Assembly: GCA_040544425.1 (NCBI GenBank)
Contig: JBEONO010000001.1
Span: 368,752-432,751 of the forward strand
From: Solimicrobium sp040544425
Lineage (GTDB): Bacteria > Pseudomonadota > Gammaproteobacteria > Burkholderiales > Burkholderiaceae_D
Length of the DNA: 64,000 nucleotides
Direction of reading: 5' to 3'
Every line of letters starts with the position of its first letter. The first letter of the stretch is position 1. A program made the position numbers and the translations under genes. Shown piece by piece: positions 19,890 to 29,070 of this stretch. Under the pieces are notes generated by a model that worked only from the letters and a program-made list of their open reading frames with translations, was not told the origin of the DNA and did not search any database.

Positions 19890-20714
19890 ATGAATCCTGA
19901 TCTGCCAAATTCAGCGACAAACCAGCCAGACAGCCAAGTCAAGCCGACTTCGCCCGATGGAGCAGTGACACTGCCAGCAGCGACCATCAATCAATCTGCC
20001 CCCACGTTCAGTCCTCTGTACCAGCAAATCAAAGCCTTGATTACCCAAAGTCTGCAGGCGGGGGAATGGAAGCCGGGCGAGTTGATCCCGAGTGAAATCG
20101 ATCTGGCCGTGCGCTTCAAGGTCAGCCAGGGCACGGTACGCAAGGCGATTGATGAATTGTCAGCGGAAAACGTGGTGGTGCGGAGGCAAGGTAAAGGCAC
20201 GTTTGTGGCTACGCATCATGAAGCGCGCTCGCAGTTTCGCTTCCTGCGTTTAAAGCCCGATCAGGGGATTCAGCAATATCCGACCAGTCGTTTCATTGAA
20301 GTCAAACGGATCCGCGCACCGAGCGAGATCGCGAAACTGCTCGAAGTAAAAATTGGCGACGCCGTGATTTTCATTAGAAGAGTACAATCCTTCGACGGCG
20401 TCCCGACGATACTTGAAGAGCTGTGGTTGCCCGGCGCGATTTTCAAAGGCCTCACCGCTGAATTGCTGAACGCCTACAAAGGTCCGATGTATGCCTTGTT
20501 TGAAACCGAGTTCGGCACCCACATGATTCGCGCTTCGGAGCATCTGCGTGCCGTGGCTGCCGATCAGCTGGCCGCAGAATTATTACAGATAGAGATTGCA
20601 ACACCACTGTTAAATGTCGAAAGAATTTCCTACACTTATGGGGATAAGCCGGTTGAGTTCCGACGCGGTCTATATATAACGGCCAATCATCACTATCAAA
20701 ACGAACTGAGTTAG
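19890..20714 (+). CDS. GntR family transcriptional regulator, HutC/UTRA type, probable TCA-cycle regulator
   Basis: 274 aa from the ATG at 19890; a GTG 18 nt upstream is possible. After a Pro/Ser-rich N-terminal tail of about 45 residues comes the GntR winged helix (FSPLYQQIKALITQSLQAGE, then SEIDLAVRFKVSQGTVRKAI and VVRRQGKGTFVATH). The UTRA effector-binding domain follows (IRAPSEIAKLLEVKIGDAVI to the end, with VERISYTYGDKPVEFRRG). It lies between mdh and sdhCDAB, the usual Burkholderiales position, so it probably controls these TCA genes; the effector is unknown. Confidence 0.9.
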   Translation: MNPDLPNSATNQPDSQVKPTSPDGAVTLPAATINQSAPTFSPLYQQIKALITQSLQAGEWKPGELIPSEIDLAVRFKVSQGTVRKAIDELSAENVVVRRQGKGTFVATHHEARSQFRFLRLKPDQGIQQYPTSRFIEVKRIRAPSEIAKLLEVKIGDAVIFIRRVQSFDGVPTILEELWLPGAIFKGLTAELLNAYKGPMYALFETEFGTHMIRASEHLRAVAADQLAAELLQIEIATPLLNVERISYTYGDKPVEFRRGLYITANHHYQNELS

Positions 20715-20854
20715 TTTTTTGTATTGTATTTTGAAGAACAGTCAAACAGAGTTGTATAGGTTTATTTAAGCAATTTGTTGAATAAGCCTTGGTGCGCCGC
20801 ACAAAATAGGTGAAAATTACGCGCCTGTGACAAACTTAAAAAAGGAGAAGTTTC

Positions 20855-21256
20855 ATGCCTGAAGCCAATCGGCCGCAATTTCGTAATATTCACGTTACCG
20901 ACCTTGCCCGTTATCGCTTACCTTTAGCCGGATTCGTATCTATCCTGCACCGTATCAGTGGTTTAACGATTTTTCTGTTCCTGCCTTTCATACTTTATCT
21001 GCTGGATAACAGCCTGACATCCGAGGATACGTTCAGCTATCTCAAAGGCTACGTCCAATACCCGCTTGTTAAATTGATCCTGATCGCCTTGTCCTGGTCC
21101 TACCTGCATCACTTCTGCGCCGGGATACGCCATCTCATTATGGACGTGCATGTCGGTCTGGATAAAGACAGCGCGCGCCAGTCTGCTGTTGGCGTGTTTG
21201 CCATCAGCGTGCCGCTGACCATCCTGGTTGCGTTGAAATTATTCGGAGTATTTTAA
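20855..21256 (+). CDS. sdhC: succinate dehydrogenase cytochrome b556 subunit
   Basis: Membrane anchor of complex II that, with SdhD, binds haem b and ubiquinone. 133 aa with three transmembrane segments. The N-terminal signature RYRLPLAGFVSILHRISG and the haem-ligand region SWSYLHHFCAGIRHLIMD are both present. Preceded by the strong ribosome-binding site AAAGGAGAAG. First gene of a tight operon: sdhD begins at the very next base after the sdhC stop. Confidence 0.96.
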   Translation: MPEANRPQFRNIHVTDLARYRLPLAGFVSILHRISGLTIFLFLPFILYLLDNSLTSEDTFSYLKGYVQYPLVKLILIALSWSYLHHFCAGIRHLIMDVHVGLDKDSARQSAVGVFAISVPLTILVALKLFGVF

Positions 21257-21622
21257 ATGGCACAGAACAATATCGGACCCAAGCGCCTGGTCGTTGGCGC
21301 CCATTATGGTATGCGCGACTGGCTGGCCCAGCGCGTTACGGCAATCATCATGGCGATTTACACCGTCATCCTGCTGGTCAAGTTTTTACTGGCCAGGCAA
21401 TTCAGTTACGAAGCCTGGGCCGGCATCTTTGCCGAGCAATGGTTCAAGCTGGCAAGCTTTGTCCTGCTGATGTCGCTGCTGTATCACGCCTGGGTTGGCG
21501 TACGTGACATCTGGATGGATTATGTGAAATCAGTCGCCCTGCGTTTATTCCTGCAAGTTGCCACCATTGTCTGGTTGGTCGCCTGTGCAGGTTGGGGCAT
21601 TCAAATATTGTGGAGAGTGTAA
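21257..21622 (+). CDS. sdhD: succinate dehydrogenase membrane anchor subunit
   Basis: Second membrane anchor of complex II. 121 aa with three hydrophobic helices. The N-terminal region RLVVGAHYGMRDWLAQRVTA is typical, and the conserved haem-side motif appears as LLYHAWVGVRDIWMDYVK (His and Asp). The ATG follows the sdhC stop directly (no gap), which suggests translational coupling; sdhA begins 3 nt after the sdhD stop. Confidence 0.95.
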   Translation: MAQNNIGPKRLVVGAHYGMRDWLAQRVTAIIMAIYTVILLVKFLLARQFSYEAWAGIFAEQWFKLASFVLLMSLLYHAWVGVRDIWMDYVKSVALRLFLQVATIVWLVACAGWGIQILWRV

Positions 21623-21624
21623 TC

Positions 21625-23421
21625 GTGGCCGAAGCAAATACAACAATTAAACCAACCCCTTCAATCCCGACCCGTCGTTTCGATGCAGTGATCGTCGGTG
21701 CCGGTGGATCAGGCATGCGCGCCTCATTGCAGTTGGCTGAAGCCGGCCTGAATGTCGCCGTGCTGTCGAAAGTATTTCCTACCCGTTCGCACACTGTTGC
21801 GGCACAGGGCGGTATCGGTGCCTCGCTCGGTAATATGTCGGAAGATAATTGGTACTGGCATATGTTTGATACCGTCAAAGGATCAGACTATCTGGGTGAC
21901 CAGGATGCAATTGAATTCATGTGCCGCGAAGCGCCAAAAGTAGTGTACGAACTGGAACACTTCGGCATGCCGTTTGACCGCAATGCCGACGGCACGATCT
22001 ATCAGCGCCCGTTCGGCGGACACACTGCCAACTTCGGTGAAAAGCCGGTGCAACGCGCCTGCGCTGCAGCTGATCGTACCGGTCATGCCCTGTTGCATAC
22101 GCTGTATCAACGCAACGTCAATGCCCGCACCCAGTTTTTTGTTGAGTGGATGGCGCTGGACATTATTCGCGACGAAGACGGTGACGTGCTCGGCGTGATC
22201 GCTCTGGAGATGGAAACCGGCGAGCTGATGATTTTGGAAGGCAAGACCACCATTTTCGCAACCGGCGGAGCAGGGCGGATTTTCGCTGCATCGACCAATG
22301 CCTTTATTAATACCGGTGACGGTTTGGGGATGGCCGCACGTGCCGGATTGCCGCTGGAAGATATGGAGTTCTGGCAGTTTCATCCGACCGGTGTCGCCGG
22401 TGCCGGTGTGTTGATCACAGAAGGTGTGCGCGGTGAAGGCGGAATTCTGGTCAACTCCGAAGGCGAACGCTTCATGGAACGTTATGCGCCAACCCTGAAA
22501 GATCTGGCGCCACGCGATTTCGTGTCACGCTCGATGGATCAGGAAATCAAGGAAGGCCGTGGCTGCGGTCCGAACAAAGATCACGTCATGCTGGACTTGC
22601 GTCACATCGGTGCCGAGACGATTGAAAAACGTCTGCCATCGATTCTGGAAATTGCCCATAAATTTGCCAACGTCGATGCCACCAAGGAGCCGATCCCGGT
22701 TGTACCAACGATTCATTATCAAATGGGCGGCATTCCGACCAATATTCACGGTCAGGTAGTCGCGCCGAAAGACGGTAATCCAAATTCAATTGTTAACGGC
22801 ATGTATGCTATCGGTGAATGCGCCTGCGTGTCGGTGCATGGTGCCAATCGTCTTGGTACCAACTCGCTGCTGGACCTGCTGGTATTTGGTCGTGCTGCCG
22901 GTAATCACGTGATAGCTGCCGATTTGAAAGCCAAAGAACACAAGCCATTGCCGCAGCATTCTGTTGACAAGACACTGGCACGTTTGAAGGCGCTGGAAGC
23001 GAGCTCAGGTACTGAAAAAGTGCAGGATGTGGCCAATGCGATTCGCAGCACCATGCAGCGCTATTGCGGCGTGTTCCGTACCGACGAACTGCTGCAGCAG
23101 GGTTACAAGGAAATCATGGCGCTCGATGAACGTGCAAAGAATATTGCGTTCAAAGACAAGTCCAAGGTATTCAACACTGCCCGTGTTGAAGCGCTGGAGC
23201 TGGCGAATCTGATTGAAGCAGCCAAGGCAACCATCACGTCGGCGGCAGCCCGCAAAGAATCACGCGGCGCGCATGCCCATCGCGACTTTGATCATCGCGA
23301 CGATGAAAACTGGATGAAGCATTCGCTGTGGTATTCAGAAGGCAACCGGATGGACTACAAGCCAGTTCAGACCAAGCCACTGACCGTTGATACTTTCAAA
23401 CCTAAGCCACGCACATTTTAA
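21625..23421 (+). CDS. sdhA: succinate dehydrogenase flavoprotein subunit
   Basis: Oxidises succinate to fumarate with covalently bound FAD. 598 aa from a GTG start at 21625 placed 7 nt after GGAGAG; the longer open frame from 21592 overlaps sdhD and is unlikely. FAD-binding GAGGSGMRASLQLAEAG lies at about residues 29-45, and the FAD-linking histidine is in TRSHTVAAQGG. Substrate-site residues are in QFHPTG and GGILVNSEGERFMERYAP. The C-terminus carries the typical HAHRDFDHRDDENWMKH. Part of the sdhCDAB operon. Confidence 0.97.
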   Translation: MAEANTTIKPTPSIPTRRFDAVIVGAGGSGMRASLQLAEAGLNVAVLSKVFPTRSHTVAAQGGIGASLGNMSEDNWYWHMFDTVKGSDYLGDQDAIEFMCREAPKVVYELEHFGMPFDRNADGTIYQRPFGGHTANFGEKPVQRACAAADRTGHALLHTLYQRNVNARTQFFVEWMALDIIRDEDGDVLGVIALEMETGELMILEGKTTIFATGGAGRIFAASTNAFINTGDGLGMAARAGLPLEDMEFWQFHPTGVAGAGVLITEGVRGEGGILVNSEGERFMERYAPTLKDLAPRDFVSRSMDQEIKEGRGCGPNKDHVMLDLRHIGAETIEKRLPSILEIAHKFANVDATKEPIPVVPTIHYQMGGIPTNIHGQVVAPKDGNPNSIVNGMYAIGECACVSVHGANRLGTNSLLDLLVFGRAAGNHVIAADLKAKEHKPLPQHSVDKTLARLKALEASSGTEKVQDVANAIRSTMQRYCGVFRTDELLQQGYKEIMALDERAKNIAFKDKSKVFNTARVEALELANLIEAAKATITSAAARKESRGAHAHRDFDHRDDENWMKHSLWYSEGNRMDYKPVQTKPLTVDTFKPKPRTF

Positions 23422-23438
23422 AAAGAACAGGGTTAATC

Positions 23439-24149
23439 ATGCCACGTACCTTACAATTTCAAATCTATCGCTACGATCCGGACAAGGATGTCAAACCGTA
23501 TATGCAGGATCTGACGGTGACGCTGTTGGATACCGACAAAATGCTGCTCGACGCGCTGCAACGCATCAAGGCCGATGTTGACGATTCGCTGTCGCTGCGT
23601 CGCTCATGCCGCGAAGGCGTATGCGGTTCCGATGCGATGAATATCAATGGCAAAAACGGCCTGGCCTGCACCACCAATCTGAACGAGCTGACGCAGCCGA
23701 TCGTGTTGCGCCCATTGCCCGGTTTGCCGGTGATTCGCGATCTGATCGTCGATATGACGCACTTCTTCAAGCAATATCATTCGATCAAGCCGTTCCTGAT
23801 CAACGATTCGATCCCGCCTGAAAAAGAACGTCTGCAAACGCCGGCTGAACGGGAAGAGCTGGACGGTTTGTACGAATGTATTCTGTGCGCCTGCTGCTCA
23901 ACATCCTGTCCGTCGTTCTGGTGGAATCCTGATAAATTCGTCGGTCCGGCCGGTCTGTTGCAGGCCTATCGCTTTATCGCTGATTCACGTGATGAAGCGA
24001 CCGGCGCACGTTTGGATAATCTGGAAGATCCATACAGATTGTTCCGCTGCCATACGATCATGAATTGTGTGGATGTTTGCCCGAAAGGTTTGAATCCGAC
24101 CAAGGCAATCGGCAAGATCAAAGAGCTGCTGGTAAGAAGAGCTGTATAA
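23439..24149 (+). CDS. sdhB: succinate dehydrogenase iron-sulfur subunit
   Basis: Passes electrons from FAD to ubiquinone through three clusters. 236 aa. The [2Fe-2S] ligands are seen in SCREGVCGSDAMNINGKNG and the following LAC. The [4Fe-4S] ligands are in CILCACCSTSCPSFWW, and the [3Fe-4S] ligands in CHTIMNCVDVCPKGLNP. The gene starts 17 bp after sdhA, with an ACAGGG element as weak ribosome-binding site. Part of the sdh operon. Confidence 0.97.
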   Translation: MPRTLQFQIYRYDPDKDVKPYMQDLTVTLLDTDKMLLDALQRIKADVDDSLSLRRSCREGVCGSDAMNINGKNGLACTTNLNELTQPIVLRPLPGLPVIRDLIVDMTHFFKQYHSIKPFLINDSIPPEKERLQTPAEREELDGLYECILCACCSTSCPSFWWNPDKFVGPAGLLQAYRFIADSRDEATGARLDNLEDPYRLFRCHTIMNCVDVCPKGLNPTKAIGKIKELLVRRAV

Positions 24150-24173
24150 ACAAGTTTGTGAAAAAGAACTAGA

Positions 24174-24467
24174 ATGTCGGAACTTATGAACCTGGAATCA
24201 GTGGTCAGTCATCAGGCGGATCCCAAAAAACGCTGCCGCTTGCGCTGGAGAGCGCGGCGTGGCTTGCTGGAAAACGATCTGATCCTGACCCGATTTCTTG
24301 ATGAGCACGAAGAATTTTTGACTGATGTCGAAGTGGAAGCATTTACCCGGCTCATGGAAGTGTCCGATAACGATCTGATGAACCTGATCATGGACCGCAA
24401 TGAGCCTGAAGGAGAATTGGATGTCCCATCAGTTCATGCACTGCTCCAGAGAATCCGTTCCGCCTGA
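24174..24467 (+). CDS. sdhE: FAD assembly factor SdhE
   Basis: Small soluble helper (97 aa) that promotes covalent attachment of FAD to SdhA; formerly YgfY/DUF339. The family motif RARRGLLENDLILTRFLDEH is present near residues 25-44, with the RRG-E element known to contact SdhA. It lies 24 bp after sdhB and before gltA, the conserved betaproteobacterial position, which supports the assignment. Confidence 0.95.
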   Translation: MSELMNLESVVSHQADPKKRCRLRWRARRGLLENDLILTRFLDEHEEFLTDVEVEAFTRLMEVSDNDLMNLIMDRNEPEGELDVPSVHALLQRIRSA

Positions 24468-24534
24468 CCCGGATGGCCAACCCGTTTTCCCTACCATTTG
24501 ATTAACGACTCACACCTCTCCTGAAGGACGAGCC

Positions 24535-25836
24535 ATGATTACTTCTGATAAAAAAGCAACCCTCACATTTTCCGACGGTTCCGCACCGCTGGAAATGCCG
24601 ATCTACAAAGGCACCGTTGGTCCTGATGTGATCGATATCCGCAAGCTGTACGCTGCCAGCGGGATGTTCACTTATGACCCTGGTTTCATGTCAACTGCAG
24701 CATGCAATTCGGCGATCACCTATATTGATGGCGACAAGGGCGAGCTGCTGTACCGCGGTTACCCGATTGAGCAGCTGGCCGCCAAAGGTGACTTCCTGGA
24801 AACCTGTCATTTGCTGTTGAACGGCGAATTGCCGAACGCGGAAGAAAAGAAAAAATTTGATTATCTCGTGTCGCGCCACACCATGGTGCATGAGCAGATG
24901 CAGTTTTTCTTCCGCGGTTTCCGTCGCGACGCGCATCCAATGTCGGTCCTGGTTGGTACCGTCGGCGCATTGGCTTCGTTCTACCATGACTCACTCGATA
25001 TCAACGACCCGGTACACCGCGAAGTGTCTGCAATCCGCCTGGTTGCCAAGATGCCGACGCTGGTTGCGATGGCCTACAAATATTCGATTGGCCAGCCATT
25101 CGTTTATCCAAGAAATGATTTGTCGTTCAGCGCCAATTTCATGCACATGATGTTTTCAACACCGTGCGAAGAGTATGTCGTCAATGACGTGCTGGTGCGC
25201 GCGCTCGATCGTATCCTGATTCTGCATGCCGACCACGAACAAAATGCGTCAACTTCGACCGTACGTCTGGCCGGCTCCTCCGGTGCCAATCCGTTTGCCT
25301 GTATCGCAGCGGGTATCGCCTGTCTGTGGGGTCCGGCACATGGCGGTGCCAATGAAGCGGCCCTGTCGATGCTGGAACAGATCGGCAGCGTTGACAACAT
25401 TCCTGAATTCATCCGCCAGGTGAAAGACAAGAACTCCAGCGTCAAGTTGATGGGCTTTGGTCATCGCGTCTACAAGAACTACGATCCGCGCGCAAAACTG
25501 ATGCGTGAAACCTGTTACGAAGTTTTGGCGGAACTCGGTCTGGAAAATGATCCGCTGTTCAAACTGGCGATGGCACTCGAAAAAATTGCGCTCGAAGACG
25601 AATACTTCGTATCGCGCAAACTGTATCCAAACGTCGATTTCTACTCTGGCATCGTGCAGCGCGCGTTGGGCATACCGACAGCACTGTTTACTGGTATTTT
25701 TGCCATGGCCAGAACAGTCGGCTGGGTCGCGCAATGGAAAGAAATGATTTCAGATCCGGAACAAAAAATCGGTCGTCCGCGTCAGTTGTTTGTCGGTTCG
25801 CCAACTCGTACCGTTAAAGATATCGAAAACAGATAG
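24535..25836 (+). CDS. gltA: citrate synthase (type II, hexameric-like)
   Basis: Condenses acetyl-CoA and oxaloacetate into citrate. 433 aa. Active-site regions are visible: LHADHEQNASTSTVRLAGS (catalytic His), GPAHGGANEAALSML and GFGHRVYKNYDPRAKLM (His and Arg), with the catalytic Asp in the NVDFYSG segment. The start is preceded by GAAGGACGAG. An intrinsic terminator follows at 25868, so the sdh-gltA unit probably ends here and odhA has its own promoter. Confidence 0.97.
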   Translation: MITSDKKATLTFSDGSAPLEMPIYKGTVGPDVIDIRKLYAASGMFTYDPGFMSTAACNSAITYIDGDKGELLYRGYPIEQLAAKGDFLETCHLLLNGELPNAEEKKKFDYLVSRHTMVHEQMQFFFRGFRRDAHPMSVLVGTVGALASFYHDSLDINDPVHREVSAIRLVAKMPTLVAMAYKYSIGQPFVYPRNDLSFSANFMHMMFSTPCEEYVVNDVLVRALDRILILHADHEQNASTSTVRLAGSSGANPFACIAAGIACLWGPAHGGANEAALSMLEQIGSVDNIPEFIRQVKDKNSSVKLMGFGHRVYKNYDPRAKLMRETCYEVLAELGLENDPLFKLAMALEKIALEDEYFVSRKLYPNVDFYSGIVQRALGIPTALFTGIFAMARTVGWVAQWKEMISDPEQKIGRPRQLFVGSPTRTVKDIENR

Positions 25837-25867
25837 CACCGGAAGTCGTATTTACTGAAGGTCTGCA

Positions 25868-25918
25868 ACCAAGCCAGGCGGAACACAAAGATACATTTTG
25901 TTCCGCTTGGTTTTTTTT
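25868..25918 (+). terminator. rho-independent terminator after gltA
   Basis: Hairpin whose 3' arm GTTCCGCTTGG pairs with a 5' arm CCAAG...CGGAAC that contains a small bulge, followed immediately by eight T residues. It lies 32 nt past the gltA stop in the same orientation. Confidence 0.85.
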
Positions 25919-26156
25919 GGTTCTATGGTATCCTTCGCAGCTTGTAAGAAATTGACTGGTGTTTTAAAGAAATTGGTATAAAGTGCAGGCGAGTGTTTGT
26001 TTTGCGATTGTTGATTTCCTGCTTTACGTTGCCATAAATGCCAGACCAAAAGCCCTTCCCCACAACTTGATGTGCAATCCGCTAACCGGTCAGGCCGTGT
26101 CGCGGAAGGTTAGATTAACCCGCTAATCTCGCGAAGCGCGAAGAAAGGTGAGCAAG
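25919..26156 (+). promoter_or_regulatory. leader region of odhA, no defined element
   Basis: About 240 bases between the gltA terminator and odhA. It must hold the promoter for the odhA-odhB-lpd unit, but I cannot point to a convincing -35/-10 pair. A GCGCGAAGAAAGG stretch directly before odhA provides the ribosome-binding site. No gene is seen. Confidence 0.4.
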
Positions 26157-29012
26157 ATGATGCAAGAATTTAACGCCAACTCTTATTTGTTTGGCGGCAA
26201 TGCCCCCTACGTAGAAGAACTCTACGAATCCTATCTGAACAATCCTGGTTCGGTGCCTGATAACTGGCGCGCGTATTTCGACGCCATGCAGAATGTACCT
26301 GCAGTGGACGGCAGCGCCAAGCCCGACGTGGCTCACGCACCGGTCATCGCTTCGTTTGCAGAACGCGCCCGAAGCGGACCAATCCGGGTAGTCAATGCCA
26401 CCCCCGATATTGAATTGGGCAGAAAGCGTACCGCTGTTCAGCAGCTGATCGCCGCCTATCGCTTCCTCGGCAGTCAATGGGCCAATCTGGACCCGCTGCA
26501 GCGCCAGGAACGTCCTGAGATTCCAGAGCTGGATCCGGCGTTTTATGGCCTCACCGATGCTGATATGGATGTGAAATTCAATATCAGCAATACCTACTTC
26601 GGACCTGAGACTTCATCGCTGCGTGACCTGATGAATTCATTGCGCGATACCTACTGCCGCTCGATCGGCGCTGAATTCATGTACATCAGCAATCCGATAG
26701 AAAAGCGCTGGTTGCAACAAAAGCTTGAATCAATTCGCTCGACCCCGAACTTCACGGGCGAGAAAAAGAAACACATCCTTGAACGTCTCACTGCGGCCGA
26801 AGGCCTGGAGCGTTATTTACATACCCGATACGTCGGACAGAAGCGCTTCTCACTGGAAGGTGGCGAGAGTTTTATCGCCTCCATGGATGAAGCGATTCAA
26901 CGCGCCGGTGAATTCGGCGTGCAGGAAATCGTGATCGGTATGGCACATCGCGGTCGTTTGAACGTGCTGGTCAACATTCTGGGCAAAATGCCGCAAGATC
27001 TGTTTGCCGAATTCGAAGGCAAACATGGCGACGATCTGCCCGCCGGTGACGTCAAATATCATCAAGGTTTCTCATCCGATATTTCCACCCCGGGCGGACC
27101 GGTGCATCTGTCGCTGGCCTTCAATCCCTCACATCTTGAAATCGTCAACCCCGTGGTAGAAGGATCAGTGCGCGCACGTATCGAGCGGCGCGGTCTGACC
27201 GGAAGCGATCAGGTCTTGCCGATCATCGTGCACGGTGATGCCGCATTTGCCGGGCAGGGTGTGGTGATGGAAACGCTGAATCTGGCGCAGACACGCGGTT
27301 ATGGTACAGGCGGAACACTGCACATCGTGATCAATAATCAGATCGGTTTTACCACCTCTGATCCGCGCGATTCCCGCTCGACCCTGTATTGCTCCGACGT
27401 CGTCAAGATGATCGAAGCGCCGGTCCTGCACATCAATGCCGATGATCCGGAAGCCGTGGTGCTGGCAACCCAGATTGCCATCGACTATCGTCGCGAATTC
27501 AAAAAAGATATCGTGCTCGACATTATCTGCTACCGCAAACTCGGACATAACGAGCAGGACACACCGGCCCTGACCCAGCCATTGATGTACAAAAAAATCG
27601 GTCAGCACGTCGGTACCAGAAAACTGTATGCAGACCGTCTGGTCGGTCAGGGTACCGTCAGTGCCGACGACGGCGACAACCTGGTCAAAGCGTTCCGCGA
27701 TGCCATGGATGCCGGCAAACTCACGTTCGACCCGGTCATTACCAACTTCAAAAACAAATTTGCAGTTGACTGGATTCCGTTCTTAAATCGCAAGTGGACC
27801 GACGCTGCTGATACGGCCGTGCCGATCACCGAATTAAAACGTCTGGCGCAGCGCATCACCACCGTGCCGGAAAACTTCAAGCCGCACAGTCTGGTCGAGA
27901 AAGTGCTGGCTGACCGTGCCGCGATGGGCCGTGGCGAAATCAATCTGGACTGGGGTATGGGCGAACATCTGGCGCTCGCTTCGCTGGTGGCATCCGGCTA
28001 TGCCGTGCGCCTGACCGGCCAGGATTCCGGTCGCGGTACTTTCGTGCACAGACATGCCGTGCTGCATGATCAGAATCGCGAACGCTGGGATTCCGGCACC
28101 TACGTGCCACTCTGTAATGTCTCCGACAATCAGGCACCGTTCCGCGTCATCGATTCAGTTTTATCCGAAGAAGCCGTGCTGGCGTTTGAGTACGGTTATT
28201 CATCGGCAGAGCCGAATGCTCTGACCATCTGGGAAGCCCAGTTCGGGGATTTTGCCAACGGTGCGCAGGTTGTGATTGACCAGTTCATCAGCTCAGGCGA
28301 AGTCAAGTGGGGTCGTGCATCGGGTCTGACCATGATGCTGCCGCACGGTTACGAAGGACAGGGACCGGAACATTCTTCGGCGCGTCCGGAACGTTTCCTG
28401 CAACTATGCGCCGACAATAATATGCAGGTCGTGCAGCCAACCAATGCCGCGCAGATTTTCCACCTGCTGCGCCGTCAGATGATCCGTCCGTTCAGAAAAC
28501 CGCTGGTGATTCTGACGCCGAAATCACTGCTGCGCAATAAAGATGCCGGTTCACCACTGACCGATTTCTCCAAGGGCGGCTTCCATACCGTGATCGGCGA
28601 AGTCGATGACAAGATCGATGCGAAAAAAGTGAAACGGATTATCGCCTGCTCAGGAAAAATTTATTACGACCTGGTGAACGCACGCAAGGAACGTTCGCAG
28701 ACTGATACGGCAATTATTCGTATCGAGCAGCTGTATCCATTCCCGCACAAGAGTTTTGCCGCCGAGTTGAAAAAATTCCCCAACTTTAACGAGTTGATGT
28801 GGACGCAGGATGAGCCGCAAAATCAGGGTGCCTGGTTCCAGATTCAACATAATATTTTTGAATCGCTCGAGCCTGGCCAGAAATTGGCATATGCAGGTCG
28901 TCCACCCAGCGCTTCACCGGCAGTCGGGTATTACGACAAGCACTATGCACAATTGAAGGCATTGATCGACACAGCGTTTACCAAGATCAAAGGGTTTGTG
29001 CTGACCAAATAA
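26157..29012 (+). CDS. odhA: 2-oxoglutarate dehydrogenase E1 component
   Basis: Thiamin-diphosphate enzyme that decarboxylates 2-oxoglutarate and transfers succinyl to the E2 lipoyl arm. 951 aa from the ATG at 26157 (MMQEFNANSYLFGGN), 8 nt after AAAGG; an upstream GTG at 26148 overlaps that site. Visible motifs are the N-terminal E2-binding region, EIVIGMAHRGRLNVL, HGDAAFAGQGVVMET, ThDP-binding VINNQIGFTTSDP and CYRKLGHNEQDTP. The C-terminal half contains MLPHGYEGQGPEHSSARPE. Forms the OGDH complex with the following odhB and lpd. Confidence 0.97.
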   Translation: MMQEFNANSYLFGGNAPYVEELYESYLNNPGSVPDNWRAYFDAMQNVPAVDGSAKPDVAHAPVIASFAERARSGPIRVVNATPDIELGRKRTAVQQLIAAYRFLGSQWANLDPLQRQERPEIPELDPAFYGLTDADMDVKFNISNTYFGPETSSLRDLMNSLRDTYCRSIGAEFMYISNPIEKRWLQQKLESIRSTPNFTGEKKKHILERLTAAEGLERYLHTRYVGQKRFSLEGGESFIASMDEAIQRAGEFGVQEIVIGMAHRGRLNVLVNILGKMPQDLFAEFEGKHGDDLPAGDVKYHQGFSSDISTPGGPVHLSLAFNPSHLEIVNPVVEGSVRARIERRGLTGSDQVLPIIVHGDAAFAGQGVVMETLNLAQTRGYGTGGTLHIVINNQIGFTTSDPRDSRSTLYCSDVVKMIEAPVLHINADDPEAVVLATQIAIDYRREFKKDIVLDIICYRKLGHNEQDTPALTQPLMYKKIGQHVGTRKLYADRLVGQGTVSADDGDNLVKAFRDAMDAGKLTFDPVITNFKNKFAVDWIPFLNRKWTDAADTAVPITELKRLAQRITTVPENFKPHSLVEKVLADRAAMGRGEINLDWGMGEHLALASLVASGYAVRLTGQDSGRGTFVHRHAVLHDQNRERWDSGTYVPLCNVSDNQAPFRVIDSVLSEEAVLAFEYGYSSAEPNALTIWEAQFGDFANGAQVVIDQFISSGEVKWGRASGLTMMLPHGYEGQGPEHSSARPERFLQLCADNNMQVVQPTNAAQIFHLLRRQMIRPFRKPLVILTPKSLLRNKDAGSPLTDFSKGGFHTVIGEVDDKIDAKKVKRIIACSGKIYYDLVNARKERSQTDTAIIRIEQLYPFPHKSFAAELKKFPNFNELMWTQDEPQNQGAWFQIQHNIFESLEPGQKLAYAGRPPSASPAVGYYDKHYAQLKALIDTAFTKIKGFVLTK

Positions 29013-29017
29013 GCTTA

Positions 29018-29038
29018 GGCTGGGATGCAATCCCAGCC
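29018..29038 (+). terminator. hairpin between odhA and odhB (attenuator or RNA-stability element)
   Basis: GGCTGGGAT and ATCCCAGCC form a 9-bp stem with a 3-nt loop, 5 nt after the odhA stop. The T tail is weak (TTCTC), so it is probably a partial terminator or a stabilising hairpin rather than a strong stop; odhB starts 32 nt later in the same direction. Confidence 0.6.
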
Positions 29039-29070
29039 TTCTCGATACGAATTGAAGAACGGAGAATTAC